Below, piece after piece: positions 1 to 10,158 of a stretch of DNA of 64,000 nt. Source of the DNA: Ascaphus truei (lineage: Eukaryota > Chordata > Amphibia > Anura > Ascaphidae); assembly GCA_036426205.1 (NCBI GenBank), contig WSYH01001257.1, forward strand, positions 1-64,000. Direction: 5' to 3'. Position 1 is the first letter of the stretch, and every line of letters starts with the position of its first letter. The notes below the pieces were generated by a model. The model saw only the letters and a program-made list of their open reading frames with translations. It was not told the DNA's origin and searched no databases. Made by a program: the position numbers and the translations under genes.

Positions 1-186
1 ATACAATGAAATACAGTACAGCAGGCACAGGCAATCCTGCAAAACGGGGACAATAAAATACAGAGGGAAAAATGATACATGTGTAGTGCATATAAAATTA
101 ACCCCTTCATCCCCAATGCAAAGTAGGGTTAACCAGCTGAGCATACTGCCTTTATTAATGCGCTGATTAACCCTATTTTCGCTACA
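1..186 (-). repeat. 3' LTR of Gypsy A, first 186 bases only
   Basis: On the minus strand the LTR begins TGTAGCG at 186. The same sequence is found at 5702-5515 with scattered substitutions, which identifies both as LTR copies. The rest of this LTR and the right half of the target duplication lie outside the window. Confidence 0.85.
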
Positions 187-197
187 CCTCCCCCAAT
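187..197 (-). promoter_or_regulatory. polypurine tract of Gypsy A
   Basis: The minus strand reads ATTGGGGGAGG immediately before the TGTAGCG start of the 3' LTR, the expected plus-strand DNA primer site. Confidence 0.75.
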
Positions 198-1799
198 CAA
201 TGCCCATGGTCTGCCCTGGCCACCTCCTTAGGTGGTTGGGCTGACCTGATAGTTTTTGAAGTCAGTAGTTCATGGGGGTTGTCCTGCCGGGAGAGGCCAT
301 CAGCATTACCATGCTCACTGCTCTTCTTGTGCTGGATGGTGAAATCAAATTCTTGTAAGGCAAGGCTCCAGCGCAAGAGTTTGGCATTCTCTCCCGACAC
401 CCTCTGTAACCAATTTATGGGATTATGGTCCGTGATAACTGTGAAGGATCTGCCATACAGATAGGGCTTCTAGTTTCTTGAGAGCCCATACTATGGCCAG
501 ACACTCCTTCTCAATAGTGGCATAGGCCACTTCTCTGGGCAGCAGCTTGCGGCTCAGATAAACCTCTGGATGTTCACTGCCCTCCTCCCCCACCTGACTG
601 AGCCCAGCCCCAATGCCAAAGTCTGAGGCATCAGTCTGCACCAGAAACTTTTTGGAATAATCTGGAGCAGCTAGGATGGGGGCACTGACCAATGCAGCCT
701 TTAAAGCCTGGAATGCAGCTTCACAGGCTGGAGACCAGACTACCAGCACAGATAGTCGCTTCTGGGTCAAGTCAGTCAGGGGTTTGGCAATGGCACTATA
801 CTGGGGAACAAACTTTCTATAGTAGCTTGCGGTGCCTACGAAAGCAATAACCTGCTTCTTGGTTTTGGGAGTGGGCCACTGCACTACTGCCTCTACCTTA
901 GCTGGTTCTGGCTTGAAGTGCCCCCCTCCCACCCGATGCCCTAGGTATAAGACTTCAGCCATCCCTACTAAGCACTTGGTAGGTTTTAAGGTGAGACCTG
1001 CTTCCCTAATCCTGGCTAGCACCGCAGCTACATGAATTAATTGTGATTCCCAGGAGTTACTGAACACAACAATATCATCCAGATAGGCCCTTGCAAACCC
1101 TTGCATACCCTCCAACAGCCAATTGACCAAGCGTTGGAAGGTAGCCGGTGCATTCTTCATCCCAAATGGCATCCCTAAAACCTCATAGAGGCCACTTGGT
1201 GGGATGAAGGCCGACTTCTCCCTAGCTTCCTGGGTCAATAGGATCTGCCAATACCCTTTGCTGAGATCCATGGTGGTCAGATACCTTGCCCCCGCGAGTT
1301 CATCCAGCAACTCATCCATGCGGGGCATGGGGTAGGCATCTGATACCGTCCCTGCGTTGAGCTGCCGGTAGTCCACACAGAACCGGGTGGTCCCGTCCTT
1401 CTTAGGTACCAGGACTACCGGACAAGCCCAAGGGCTCTGGGACGGTACAATTTCCCCTAGGGACAGCATCTCCTCTACTTCCCTCTCTATGCTGCTCTTA
1501 ATCTCTGCAGAGACCCGGTAAGCATGCTTGTGTAGGGGTCTCAAATCCCCTGTAAGCACTGGGTGCTCAGTAATGTGTGTCCTCCCTGGCTTGTCTGTGA
1601 ACAGAGCCTTATACTGCCCTAGCATAGCCCTGGCATCTGCTCTCTGCCTGACACTCAGCTGAGACCCTATCTGCACCTGATGTACGGTTCCCCCCTGCTC
1701 AGCCTCCCCTAGGAGATCTGGCAGGGCACTGCCTGCCGGATCCCCCATCGGTGGGCTGCAAATGGCCAGCACCGATGCCACACTTAGGGCTACATACAT
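197..1799 (-). pseudogene. Gypsy A reverse transcriptase and RNase H
   Basis: This is the catalytic part of a Ty3/Gypsy pol. The frame from 1799 to about 423 shows a pre-RT region, the KKDGTTRFCVDYRQLN block, MDLSKGYWQI, MPFGMKNAPATFQRL and the catalytic YLDDIVVFS box, then the connection domain (TASYYRKF) and the start of RNase H (VQTDASDFGIGAG, EKECLAIVWAL). After a frameshift near 430-470 the RNase H tail continues to 197 and contains GNADGLSR. The product would copy element RNA into DNA inside a capsid. The reading frame ends right at the polypurine tract, so pol finishes with RNase H. The upstream methionine at 1799 is only the edge of the frame, because the following AT-rich segment interrupts the gene. 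Confidence 0.9.
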
Positions 1800-2336
1800 T
1801 GTTTTATCTGTATGTTATTTGTCTTTCGGCGGTATTATGGTTTATTAAAGTTTTTTTATTTTTTGGATTTTATTTGTGGATGTCACTATTATATTTAAGG
1901 CTATGAGACATTCTCTGTGGACATATGGTCATTTCATTTGATTATACACTACTATTTTAGACATCATTACTTCAGTGGATTTTGTATCCCCAAGTACTTA
2001 CCTTATACTTACCTGGGACCTTGGTCCATACTGAGGATACTTATATCTTTTTGGTACCAATTTATTTGTGCTTTCTTATATCTGGAAATATGTTTGTAAA
2101 TATTTTTTATTGAGTGATACTATTGACTCATCACCAGATACATTCTAGTATGAACATTTTTGTTAGGATTAGCTAAATAGTTGTGTCTTTAACGTGACAC
2201 TTTTAGGGTTTAGCTTCATTGGAACACATTATTTCACTGTATCTATATCCTTTAATGAATTTGGTATCCATCACTTTGCCTAGAGTGCAACCAATAGGGG
2301 ACTGCTGTGACCTCTGTCACTTTTTCACCCCCCGGT
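1800..2336. other. AT-rich non-coding segment interrupting Gypsy A
   Basis: About 540 bases with no coding similarity separate protease from RT. In Gmr1-like elements integrase would sit here, but a whole integrase needs roughly twice this length and no HHCC or DDE motif can be read. It may be an unrelated insertion or filler at a deletion. I found no clear target duplication at its edges. Confidence 0.5.
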
Positions 2337-2408
2337 CATGCCTGAGTCAGGGGGACAGGGAATAGGGACAGGGTACAGTGTCAATGTCAGAAGCGGACTG
2401 AGTCTTGC

Positions 2409-2949
2409 TTACCTGTCTGGTCTCCGCAGAGACTGCTGGAACTGTAGGTCCCAAATGCAGGGGACAGGGGCCGCTTCTGTTATCTTCGCTGACTGGCTCC
2501 TGGTAATCACTGCAACCGGTGCAGCAGGCGTCAGCTCAGTGGTGAAAACACAAGTAACCTTCCCCAGGTTTTTGCCAAGGAGCACCTCAGCATCCAACCC
2601 GAGCAATACCCTGACCTCCCTCATGCACGACCGCCCCCCAGTCCAAAAAGACCCTGGCAACTTGGAGTGACCGTGGTCCTCCGTCTGGCATGGTCACTTG
2701 CATCCCGGTGCCAAGGAGCAAATCCTCTGGCCGCACCATATCAGGGCGAACCAGAGTCACGGTGGCACTGGAGTCCAGCAACCCGTCTGCTTGCTGGTTT
2801 CCGATGGTCAACCTCCGCAGATGCTTCTGCCGGGCATCGTTGCGTTGCAACCTGACTGGTGCAACCTGATGCCCTCCGTTCTCCACTGCAGGCCCTGAGG
2901 TGGCAAGGGTTGGTGCCTCCGTGGTCATCCCTCTATTGGCTGGCGTCAC
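2409..2949 (-). pseudogene. Gypsy A aspartic protease region
   Basis: The frame 2949-2587 contains a retropepsin-like segment, GLLDSSATVTLVRPDM, where the usual catalytic D-S/T-G-A has become D-S-S-A, so the active-site glycine is lost. A downstream frame (2660-2409) carries a basic linker (VAVITRSQSA) of the kind that follows protease in vertebrate Gypsy elements. The region lies between the zinc-knuckle end of gag and the AT-rich segment. It would have processed the Gag-Pol polyprotein; the altered active site and the frameshift make it non-functional. Confidence 0.7.
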
Positions 2950-3960
2950 GTCTGCGCTGGGTCCCTCCGATAGTGCCAGTTGTACACGGGCAACTGGTTT
3001 CGCTGCTTGGGAGCGGTGCCCCTGATGGGGTCCTGCAGACCGGTCCCGGTCCGGACAATCGGGTCTAAGGTGCCCGACCTTGTTGTAGGTAAAACACCTC
3101 CTCTCGTGTTTAAATTCTGCAGCTTTGGGCGCTTTGCTTGTTGCTGCAGTTTTAAGTGTCCAGTGAGGGGTAGTTTTTGTTTCCTGGGGTGCTTGGGACC
3201 CTCATTTGGGAACTGCTGGCTCATCCAAAGCAATCCTGCTGGCCACATACTCGTCGGCAATCTGGACAGCGTCCTCCCAGGTCTTAGGCTTGTGGTCAAA
3301 TATCCAAGCCCTTATCTTGGGGGGAAAACGCTGCATCAGCTGCTCCTGGAACACCAGGTCCAGTAAGGTATGGTATTTGGTAGCCCCATACCCCGTGACC
3401 CACTGGGTTCCGTGCCTAACCATCCTGTTGGCATAGTCTGCAAACGATACCCTGGGTTGCATAACCCTTCGTCCGGAACTTGCTCCTATACCCCTCGGGA
3501 GTCAGGGCATTCTGGACCAGAAGCTTACGCTTCACATGCCCATAGATCTGAATCCACGCTGGGAAGCTCCTGCACAGTCCCTTTGGCTTTGCCGGATAAT
3601 AGTGGTCGTAGTTTGACCACCCAGTCCCTCTTTGGTATTCGGAACCGGCCACACTGATTCTCAAAATAGTTAAGAAATTAGTCCAGGTCATCCGTGCCAT
3701 CGATGAACTTGCTGAAGCTGTGGTGGTCCGGCCGGGAAAGCTCTTGTTCCCCGTTTACAAGGTGGCATTGAGAGGCCCTTCCAACCGCTATCGTGAGGAG
3801 CTGTACCCTCTGTTCATAGCTGACCCCCTCTCCCCAGGTGGGCAGCAGTGCGCAGAGTCCAAAGGTAGCAAGTCCGGCAGATGCAGCCGCTAACCCATCT
3901 GCACCCCCTGGCACCAAGCCACCTCCCTGAGTGTTGACTCATAGTGCCCCTGGGGTATGG
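2950..3960 (-). pseudogene. Gypsy A gag with SCAN-like capsid and decayed zinc knuckle
   Basis: Three overlapping frames (about 3960-3678, 3700-3416 and 3462-3202) together give a capsid-type protein. The last contains FQEQLMQRFPPKIRAWIF and WEDAVQIADEYVASR, the pattern of the SCAN fold (a leucine-rich helix followed by PxxxxxWV and an AVxLVE-type helix). Further on, at about 3101-3056, a CCHC knuckle can be read as CFTY-(4)-H-(4)-C, with the second cysteine changed to tyrosine. Gag packages RNA and forms the particle. The SCAN domain of vertebrate zinc-finger proteins is known to derive from Gmr1-like Gag. The start codon cannot be fixed because of frameshifts. Confidence 0.7.
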
Positions 3961-4097
3961 GTCAAGAGACCAGTGAATTATCTCGTGCTTCCTTGGAAGT
4001 CTGTGTAAGTTGCCACTTGTCTGAGGAGCTCGCAAGTCACTAGGTCCTCACTATATTACAGAGCCGCGCAGGAAACTGAAATATAGGCTCAATCAGT

Positions 4098-4115
4098 ATC
4101 CCACCTCTGCCACCA
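4098..4115 (-). promoter_or_regulatory. primer-binding site of Gypsy A, tRNA-Leu type
   Basis: The minus strand reads TGGTGGCAGAGGTGGGAT, complementary to a tRNA 3' end of the leucine type (…CCCAC-CTCTGCC-ACCA). It lies at the inner edge of the 5' LTR. The exact isoacceptor is inference. Confidence 0.6.
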
Positions 4116-5702
4116 GTAAATATAAGCCTGTCACGATGGACTGTCCTTATCAACAATTATTATATTTTGGGGATCTCGATTGAGCACACTAGTTGTGCAA
4201 AATAAACTGACATTTATTTCCTTAATAGACAGACCACGACTACCTTAGAATACACTTGACAAACACTTACTTAGGAAGAGAACGAGATAAAATGTCCAGA
4301 AACGAAACAAGGCACCGGAATAATGTCTTTTAAAATGCAGTCATTTTGCAAGGGGCGCAAGTTGCCAGCCCAATATGTCCGTGAATAATGCAAAGTTCGT
4401 TCTGGTCCATTGGGGTTCGTTTGATAACCCCCAGCACTAATTAATTCCCGAAGCAGAGTTATGTCCTTGATTCTGCTGTAATTAACTTGTAGCGTTCCGG
4501 GATTGTTGCTGCTGCTCTTATTCGCTATTAGAAGCGAGGTGGTAATTCGATCATATGGTAAAAGAAAGACAACGGGGATAGCTCGGAGGGCATGTATATA
4601 GGGTCTGATATCATATCTACAACATACCCGCCCAATCCCCTTCGTGGGAACCTCCATCCAACCAATCTCCAACTTGCGCACAGTTTGCAGAGTGGACACT
4701 ACAGGGATTTCCGGTTGGTACAGCGCCTGTGCCAACCTGACACTTTGGCTGCTTACCATATGGATACTCCCCTTTTTCCTGGGGTCTCCCAGGCTAGGAG
4801 TTGGACTCAAGGTGTGAACTATCCCAGATGACTAACAGGATCTCCCATTCAGCGAGCATCCCGGCTAATTCCCACTTTGCGGCTCTGGGGGCTTTCATCC
4901 GCAACACTTCTCTAGACCCATAGGCACTGCCACAACAGGGGGTCTCTGAAGTTTGCAGACGAAAGTGCCCCCAGCTCATGTGTGTAAAACATTTGGTCAC
5001 TGGATGCATTGCAAAGGCCAGTAGAAAAAATCGTATCCTGCCTGTACATTTAAAACTGCAGCCAGAAAGGCACTTTATTAAAAATATGTGTTCTACTTAT
5101 CCCAAAGTTATATTTTTAATATGTGTGTGCTTGGGGTGTCACTCTGGGGCTGCATACCAAAAATCAGGGTGGTAGCCCATTCCGTTCCCGAGTTAGGGGC
5201 TTCTCTTTGAAACGGCAATGCTGGGCTATGGGCTTCCCACCTCAATTGACTTGCGGTGAGCCTATTTCCCACGGCAATTGCCTGCCGCCTTTCAAATTAC
5301 GCTCCTAACCGGAACTGGATACATTGTAACCGGTAACCACTTGAGTCTGAAACCGCAACTCTTTGATTCAATTGACCTCGCGGTTGCGAGTTCAAGCCTC
5401 AGTAATGGATACTTATATACTCAATGGAACAAAGAGACCGCACCACGCTTCTCCAATTAACTTGTGGCTCGGCTCTCACAGCACCACATTGTGCCTAAAA
5501 ACCAGTACGGCAGGTATACAATGAAATACAGTACTGAAGGCACAGGCAATCCTGCAAAATGGGGACAATAAGGTACAGAGGGAAAAATGATATATGTGTA
5601 GTGCATATAAAATTAACACCATCATCCACATTGCAAAGTAGGGTTAACCAGCCGAGCATACTGCCTTTATTAAAGCGCTGATTAGCACCATTTTCGCTAC
5701 AC
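4116..5702 (-). repeat. 5' LTR of Gypsy A
   Basis: The LTR starts with TGTAGCG at 5702 on the minus strand and runs to the primer-binding site, about 1.59 kb. The start is secured by the match to 1-186; the inner edge is set only by the primer-binding site and could be off by a few to 20 bases. It holds no supported gene. Confidence 0.7.
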
Positions 5703-8501
5703 AGAGGTATCTTTGAACATACTTTATTGCAGGGCATTCTGCATCAGCTCTTCTTTTGCAGCACATCACATCCTTCACTAGCCCCAGGCTTTCTAGACAG
5801 TGCATCCCCATCAATAGTTTTCCGATTCTGATGGTATCTAGGCCAGCCGGCCTAAAGTGACCAAGCTTGCCCCGCCAGGGGAAGGCTTACAGCTCCGTCC
5901 TCTCTCACTGAGGAGAAGAGGACAAGGACCATCTCTCCCTCCTTACTCCCTGAGGAGCTTAGAGGAAAACACTCCCTCCTCTCTCAAGATCTGAGAGGAA
6001 GACCCTTTCTCCCTCCTCACTCCCTGTGGAGCAGAGAGGAAGAACACTCCAAACTTTTGGCTACTATCCATAGAAACTCTGGAAGGGGCGGGCTCATGGA
6101 CTGTACCCACCTACAAGGGGGCTGTACACAGACCATAATCCCCACTTACCTTCCTTCACTTTCTATAGAAGCAGAAGGGGGGGTCATTGGCCCATATATT
6201 AACCTGCTAATGCCTGGAACTTAACAGGACTTACATAGCAGATACACTATGTGGAGATAAACAGGTACTGATGGACATACCTTGTTATACATAGAATCAG
6301 ATCATGCAGGTAGCTGATCCTTATATTAGCAACTGCACATTCAATGGATAAACTATGTGATAGTGTTGCATCTTATTAGTATATGGTAGAACTGTTCCAG
6401 TGTGTTTACCAATACATTGGGCATTCAGGTTTAGTTGCAACATTCAGTTTAGGTTTGCATAAACTAGACATTGTGTGGGCCCTTTGAACTTCTGGAACCT
6501 TTGCTGACACCTAGGTAGCATGCACTCCCACATGCATATTCACAGCGGAAATAGGCATAAGTGGGCAGTCATTTAGACACTGTTCACAGGAAGACACAGA
6601 TCAATTTTATGAAAGGGTTAGGATATGGACATTATCTTGGCCATTTTTTAGCATGTAAAAGATTAGTGTTCACCATATCAGGAGCATGTCATCTACAGGA
6701 GGCCACACCTCAAAAAGACAAGTAGAAACTGATATTTTAGAGGCTTTATTTAACAATTGTTTTGATTTTAATAAGTTTATTAATAAAAGTTGTATTAAGA
6801 TTGTTTATGATGTATATGGTTAGTATTATACCTGCTGAAATGACACGAACCATAGATTACCATGAAACACTGCTCAATCGAGGCAAAACACATCCAAGTG
6901 AAATCAATTTAGAATTCATGAAGTGATTATATGGACATGCGGCCAGCAATCACAAATTAACGCACTAATCAATGAGAGAACAGTCTCATAACTTTATCAA
7001 ATACATAAAAATAGGATTGAACAATGCTTCATTATATCCCTGAGGAAGATGCAGCAGCACCAAAATGCGTAGGATTCTTTATCTTCAATCAAACTGATAT
7101 TCTCTAGTCTGCAGCAGTGGACAGTGAGTCAGCAAACATTTGTTTTGCAAAGAAACGGCAGCCGGAGAGGAATCTGCTTCTAACTGTGTTGGCCATACAA
7201 GTGCTCAGTAACGGGCAGCTCCCGTTGTAAGGGAAATACCCAACCAGGGACACTGGAATCACTGAGAGACCATGTCACATCCAGTGATGTAGGAGAGCAA
7301 GTCAGAGAGATCCAAGACGCCAGCCAAAGCACGGGAGAAACTCCAAACAGAGGCGCAACAACCCCTGACTGCAAGGAACCCAGAGGACAAGCGCCACAAC
7401 AGGAGGAAGCAGTGCAGTGATAACACATTGGCTCCAGAGGCGGCTCCAGCTCCAGTGACCCTGAGGAAGCAGCAGCACGTTTTCCAGTGAGTGGCCAACA
7501 ACACCCACACTCCCCCCTCCCAACCGGGTTAAGAAGCGTGAGCCTCACAAAGGCAACATTTTCTGTTTTATTTTTCATTTCTAATTTCAATTCAATACCA
7601 AGTTTGTTTCATTATAAATATTTTTATAATACTCTACTACATTTGTTACAAAAGCGCCCCTGCTTTTTTGTGTTTTGTCTTGTTGTCATTTTCTGCAGGA
7701 GTGGTTATCTGTCATTTTGGGGCAGCTATCACATAACTATTTGTTCTTGGACTTAGCAGACTTTTAAAGCAAACAGGACAGTACGCTTTCTCATTTTGGA
7801 CACATCAGGGATTTATATTTATATCCCAGCTGTATACATGTACCTTGAACCTACATATGTAATATAGTTATAATCTTATTGGCAATTGGTTGTAATTTTT
7901 TCACATAACCATCTATTTCCAATGTTATAGATTGTGCACAGTTATCACATAGAACAGTTTGACCATTAGAACTGTCATCCTGCACACCAAGTGTAATTAT
8001 TATAATCCTTATCTTAAGGTCCAACTTTTAAACACACGGGGTGGTCTGCAGAGAGCACAATTCTTTGTACATTTTGCCTTGTCCAGTGCTAATCCTGTGT
8101 TGAGTCTAGAAACTCACAGGACCCATACAGACACCGGTATAGCTACCAACTAGTCTATATTGATGTACATGGTTCATGTCATTTACAATCAGAGCACACA
8201 CAGTGGAACAGTTATAGTCAGTTTCACTCGGCTTAGTGTTGTCAATATCAGTCACCCCCTTGCTACTCAGTGTACCCACATATACCATCAGTGGTTTGCT
8301 AAACACACTCTTTCTCCTTCCCCTGTCCCCCATATTTCTATAAGTCCCTGTTACAAGGCCCTGTTATTTCTTAAGATTTATATATCTTATGTACAATATC
8401 AACCTCATGGGGCTCCTTTTCTACCTGTCTGTCTGCAAATGAGATTGTTGTGTGTACCCTGTTTGTCATCATTCTTTCATTAAAGATAGGTACATGTTTC
8501 A
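5703..8501. other. non-coding region between Gypsy A and the ERV
   Basis: No coding similarity is visible. About 5890-6050 contains three to four degraded copies of a 40-50 base purine/pyrimidine-rich unit (CTCCCTCCTCACTCCCTG and its GAGAGGAAGA partner). About 7035-7620 resembles the transcribed terminal segment of a PLE: a hammerhead-like motif followed by a GC-richer leader with a possible splice donor (CAG/GTGAGT-like) near 7487. The rest is AT-rich with nothing recognised. Confidence 0.5.
7035..7076 (+). ncRNA. hammerhead-like motif, degraded copy
   Basis: The copy reads helix I ATCC (7036-7039), core CTGAGGA plus A, helix II GATGC/GCACC with one mismatch, then CAAAA where other copies have CGAAA, and the closing helix I strand GGAT (7072-7075). 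Loss of the G of the GAAA box should abolish cleavage. It marks the start of a PLE-type terminal segment. Confidence 0.45.
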
Positions 8502-8506
8502 TAGGG

Positions 8507-9430
8507 TATAAGGTTAAAAAATGAATCTGTCAGTTTTGTTCCCTTCAGGACTTGAAAAGGTTAAGGCAATGTGTGTCAGCTTCATTCTACTCAGAGACTT
8601 AAATAGTTACATATTTTAGTCTCCGTTAAGTTTTAGATAAGCTGGCGCAACATGTCATCTGCACAAGAAGACAAGACCACCTTATAAGACCTCATTATAT
8701 ATCTATTACTCAGCAGTAAATGTTTGAAGGTTTACAGAAAAGGCAATATGTACACTGGCGACACACTTTATTCGAGCTCGGCTAGTCCCACGAATTCGGG
8801 TATACCCGGGTGTATTGAGGTTTGTGACTGTTTTCTGCCCGAGTGCATTGGGTTATTTTCCAGGCAGGGATTGAAGCATTTTATTCCCGCTGGCTGCAAT
8901 ACTGCACAGTATATATATATATATACTGCATTACAATTCATGAATTTATGCCATCTGGTAGACACGCGAAGCATTGCAGCCTATTAAATCCTAATCATTA
9001 TCATTTAACAGATCAGCCGCCCGTCAGCCAGGCATGAACCCAGGCTGGGAAGGCAAATGCAACGGGGCTTGTCAGAGGTGAGGAGCGGCGCATTCCAGGT
9101 ATCTGCCAGGTACATACTGGGTATTTGCTCGAATAAAGTGTGTCGGTGCAGTAAAGGTTACACGTAAATTTAGATGTGTGATCCATATATGTAACATATG
9201 ACAACGGTTTTTTCTGTCCTTGCATTGTGTATAAAAACTGTTCTCTTTGTACTAAATGTCAGTTGTGAGAACTCAGCATGCATCCCTTGTGTTACTGTCA
9301 TTCTCTCACTCCGAGCTCGTAACTATCATATCTGAGAACAAAGAGTATAGCAGCTGCCTGATGAATCTCCCCGGGTCTAGTAAAAGAAGTTACCTGCTCT
9401 AAGGTCTGGTCAGGTAGACTGGACTTAACA
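8507..9430 (+). repeat. 5' LTR of the ERV, interrupted by a MITE
   Basis: It matches 16110-16635 closely except for the 399-base insert at 8753-9151 and small indels. The 5' end reads TATAAGG where the right copy has TGTAAGG, so the terminal TG is mutated here. It ends CTTAACA at 9430. A TATA-like GTATAAAAACTG lies near 9230. Confidence 0.8.
8753..9151. mobile_element. TA-target MITE in the ERV 5' LTR
   Basis: The insert is absent from the right LTR, which reads ATATGTAAAGG at this point. It is flanked by TA on both sides (8751-8752, 9152-9153). The ends are inverted repeats: CACTGGCGACACACTTTATT on the left and the complement of AATAAAGTGTGTCGGTGCAG on the right. TA targets and such ends suggest a non-autonomous Tc1/mariner-superfamily element; no transposase is present. 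Confidence 0.8.
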
Positions 9431-9432
9431 GA

Positions 9433-9454
9433 TGGTGTCAGAAAAAAGTGGGAT
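9433..9454 (+). promoter_or_regulatory. ERV primer-binding site, tRNA-Leu type with inserted As
   Basis: Two bases after the LTR the sequence reads TGGTGTCAGAA, four extra A, then GTGGGAT. Without the As it would be the complement of a tRNA-Leu(CAA) 3' end. The run expansion should block priming. Confidence 0.65.
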
Positions 9455-9672
9455 TTGCACAGAAAAAAGGTGAGAAAAACGTATTTTATTGTTTCTCACC
9501 GTTTCTCTGCAAATCTAAAGAACCTAAATTTTATAGGGCAGAAGAATCGAGGGTTTAAGTCCCTGATTTATATAACAAAGGGTTGGAGTCCCTGTTGTTT
9601 AATTGAGAATCGAGGGTTTGAGTCCCTGATTTATATAACAAAGGGTTGGTGTCCCTGTTGTTTAATTGAAAC

Positions 9673-10144
9673 ATACTGGACACCTAACAAGCTCCTATTG
9701 AACCCCCAAAATGACCACAACATATATATAAGCATATGAGTGTCACAGAGGAGTGCTACTGAGCATGGCAATATATATTTTAAAACCAGAGACAGAACAT
9801 AAAACACAAACAAAGCTCAGTTTTTAGCACATCCAGTGAGACTCATACACGGTACAGTGCCTAAATATATATGTATAAATATCTAATAAGTAAAATGGTC
9901 TTTTAGTTTGACATTTTTGGCCAAAATTGTTGTAAGTTAGGTTAGGGACCCCTGATATGTGGTCTGCCTTGGCGTTGGCTCAGGGGCTTACAACAATTTT
10001 GGCCAAAAATGTCAAACTAAAAGACCATTTTACTTATTAGATATTTATACATATATATTTAGGCACTGTACCGTGTATGAGTCTCACTGGATGTGCTAAA
10101 AACTGAGCTTTGTCTGTGTTTTATGTTCTGTCTCTGGTTTTAAA
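9673..10144. repeat. foldback element with 14-bp target duplication, PLE-related
   Basis: Two nearly perfect inverted arms of about 157 bases (9778-9937 and 9987-10144) enclose a 50-base loop, with a 105-base unpaired left flank. The whole is bracketed by GTTTAATTGAAACA (9659-9672 and 10145-10158). The same sequences occur in the 3' part of PLE-A (41340-41850), so this is probably a short non-autonomous PLE derivative. It holds no gene. Just before it, 9545-9665, a short unit (GGGTTTRAGTCCCTGATTTA) is tandemly repeated. Confidence 0.7.
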
Positions 10145-10158
10145 GTTTAATTGAAACA

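Larger units (their letters stand above)
1..5702 (-). mobile_element. Ty3/Gypsy LTR retrotransposon A (Gmr1-like, 3' end cut by window edge)
   Basis: The element reads right to left. Its 5' LTR is at 4116-5702, a primer-binding site at 4098-4115, gag at about 3960-2950, protease at 2949-2409, reverse transcriptase plus RNase H at 1799-197, then a polypurine tract and the first 186 bases of the 3' LTR at 186-1. The outer 186 bases of the two LTRs match closely from the first base. RNase H runs almost directly into the polypurine tract, so no integrase lies downstream of it. With the SCAN-like Gag this fits the Gmr1 group, in which integrase precedes RT, but no integrase is visible upstream either. 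All ORFs carry frameshifts or stops, so the copy is dead. Confidence 0.85.

Noticed and set aside
9357..9400. CTGATGA in the ERV LTR as a hammerhead core
   Set aside because: No GAAA box or closing helices at the right spacing.
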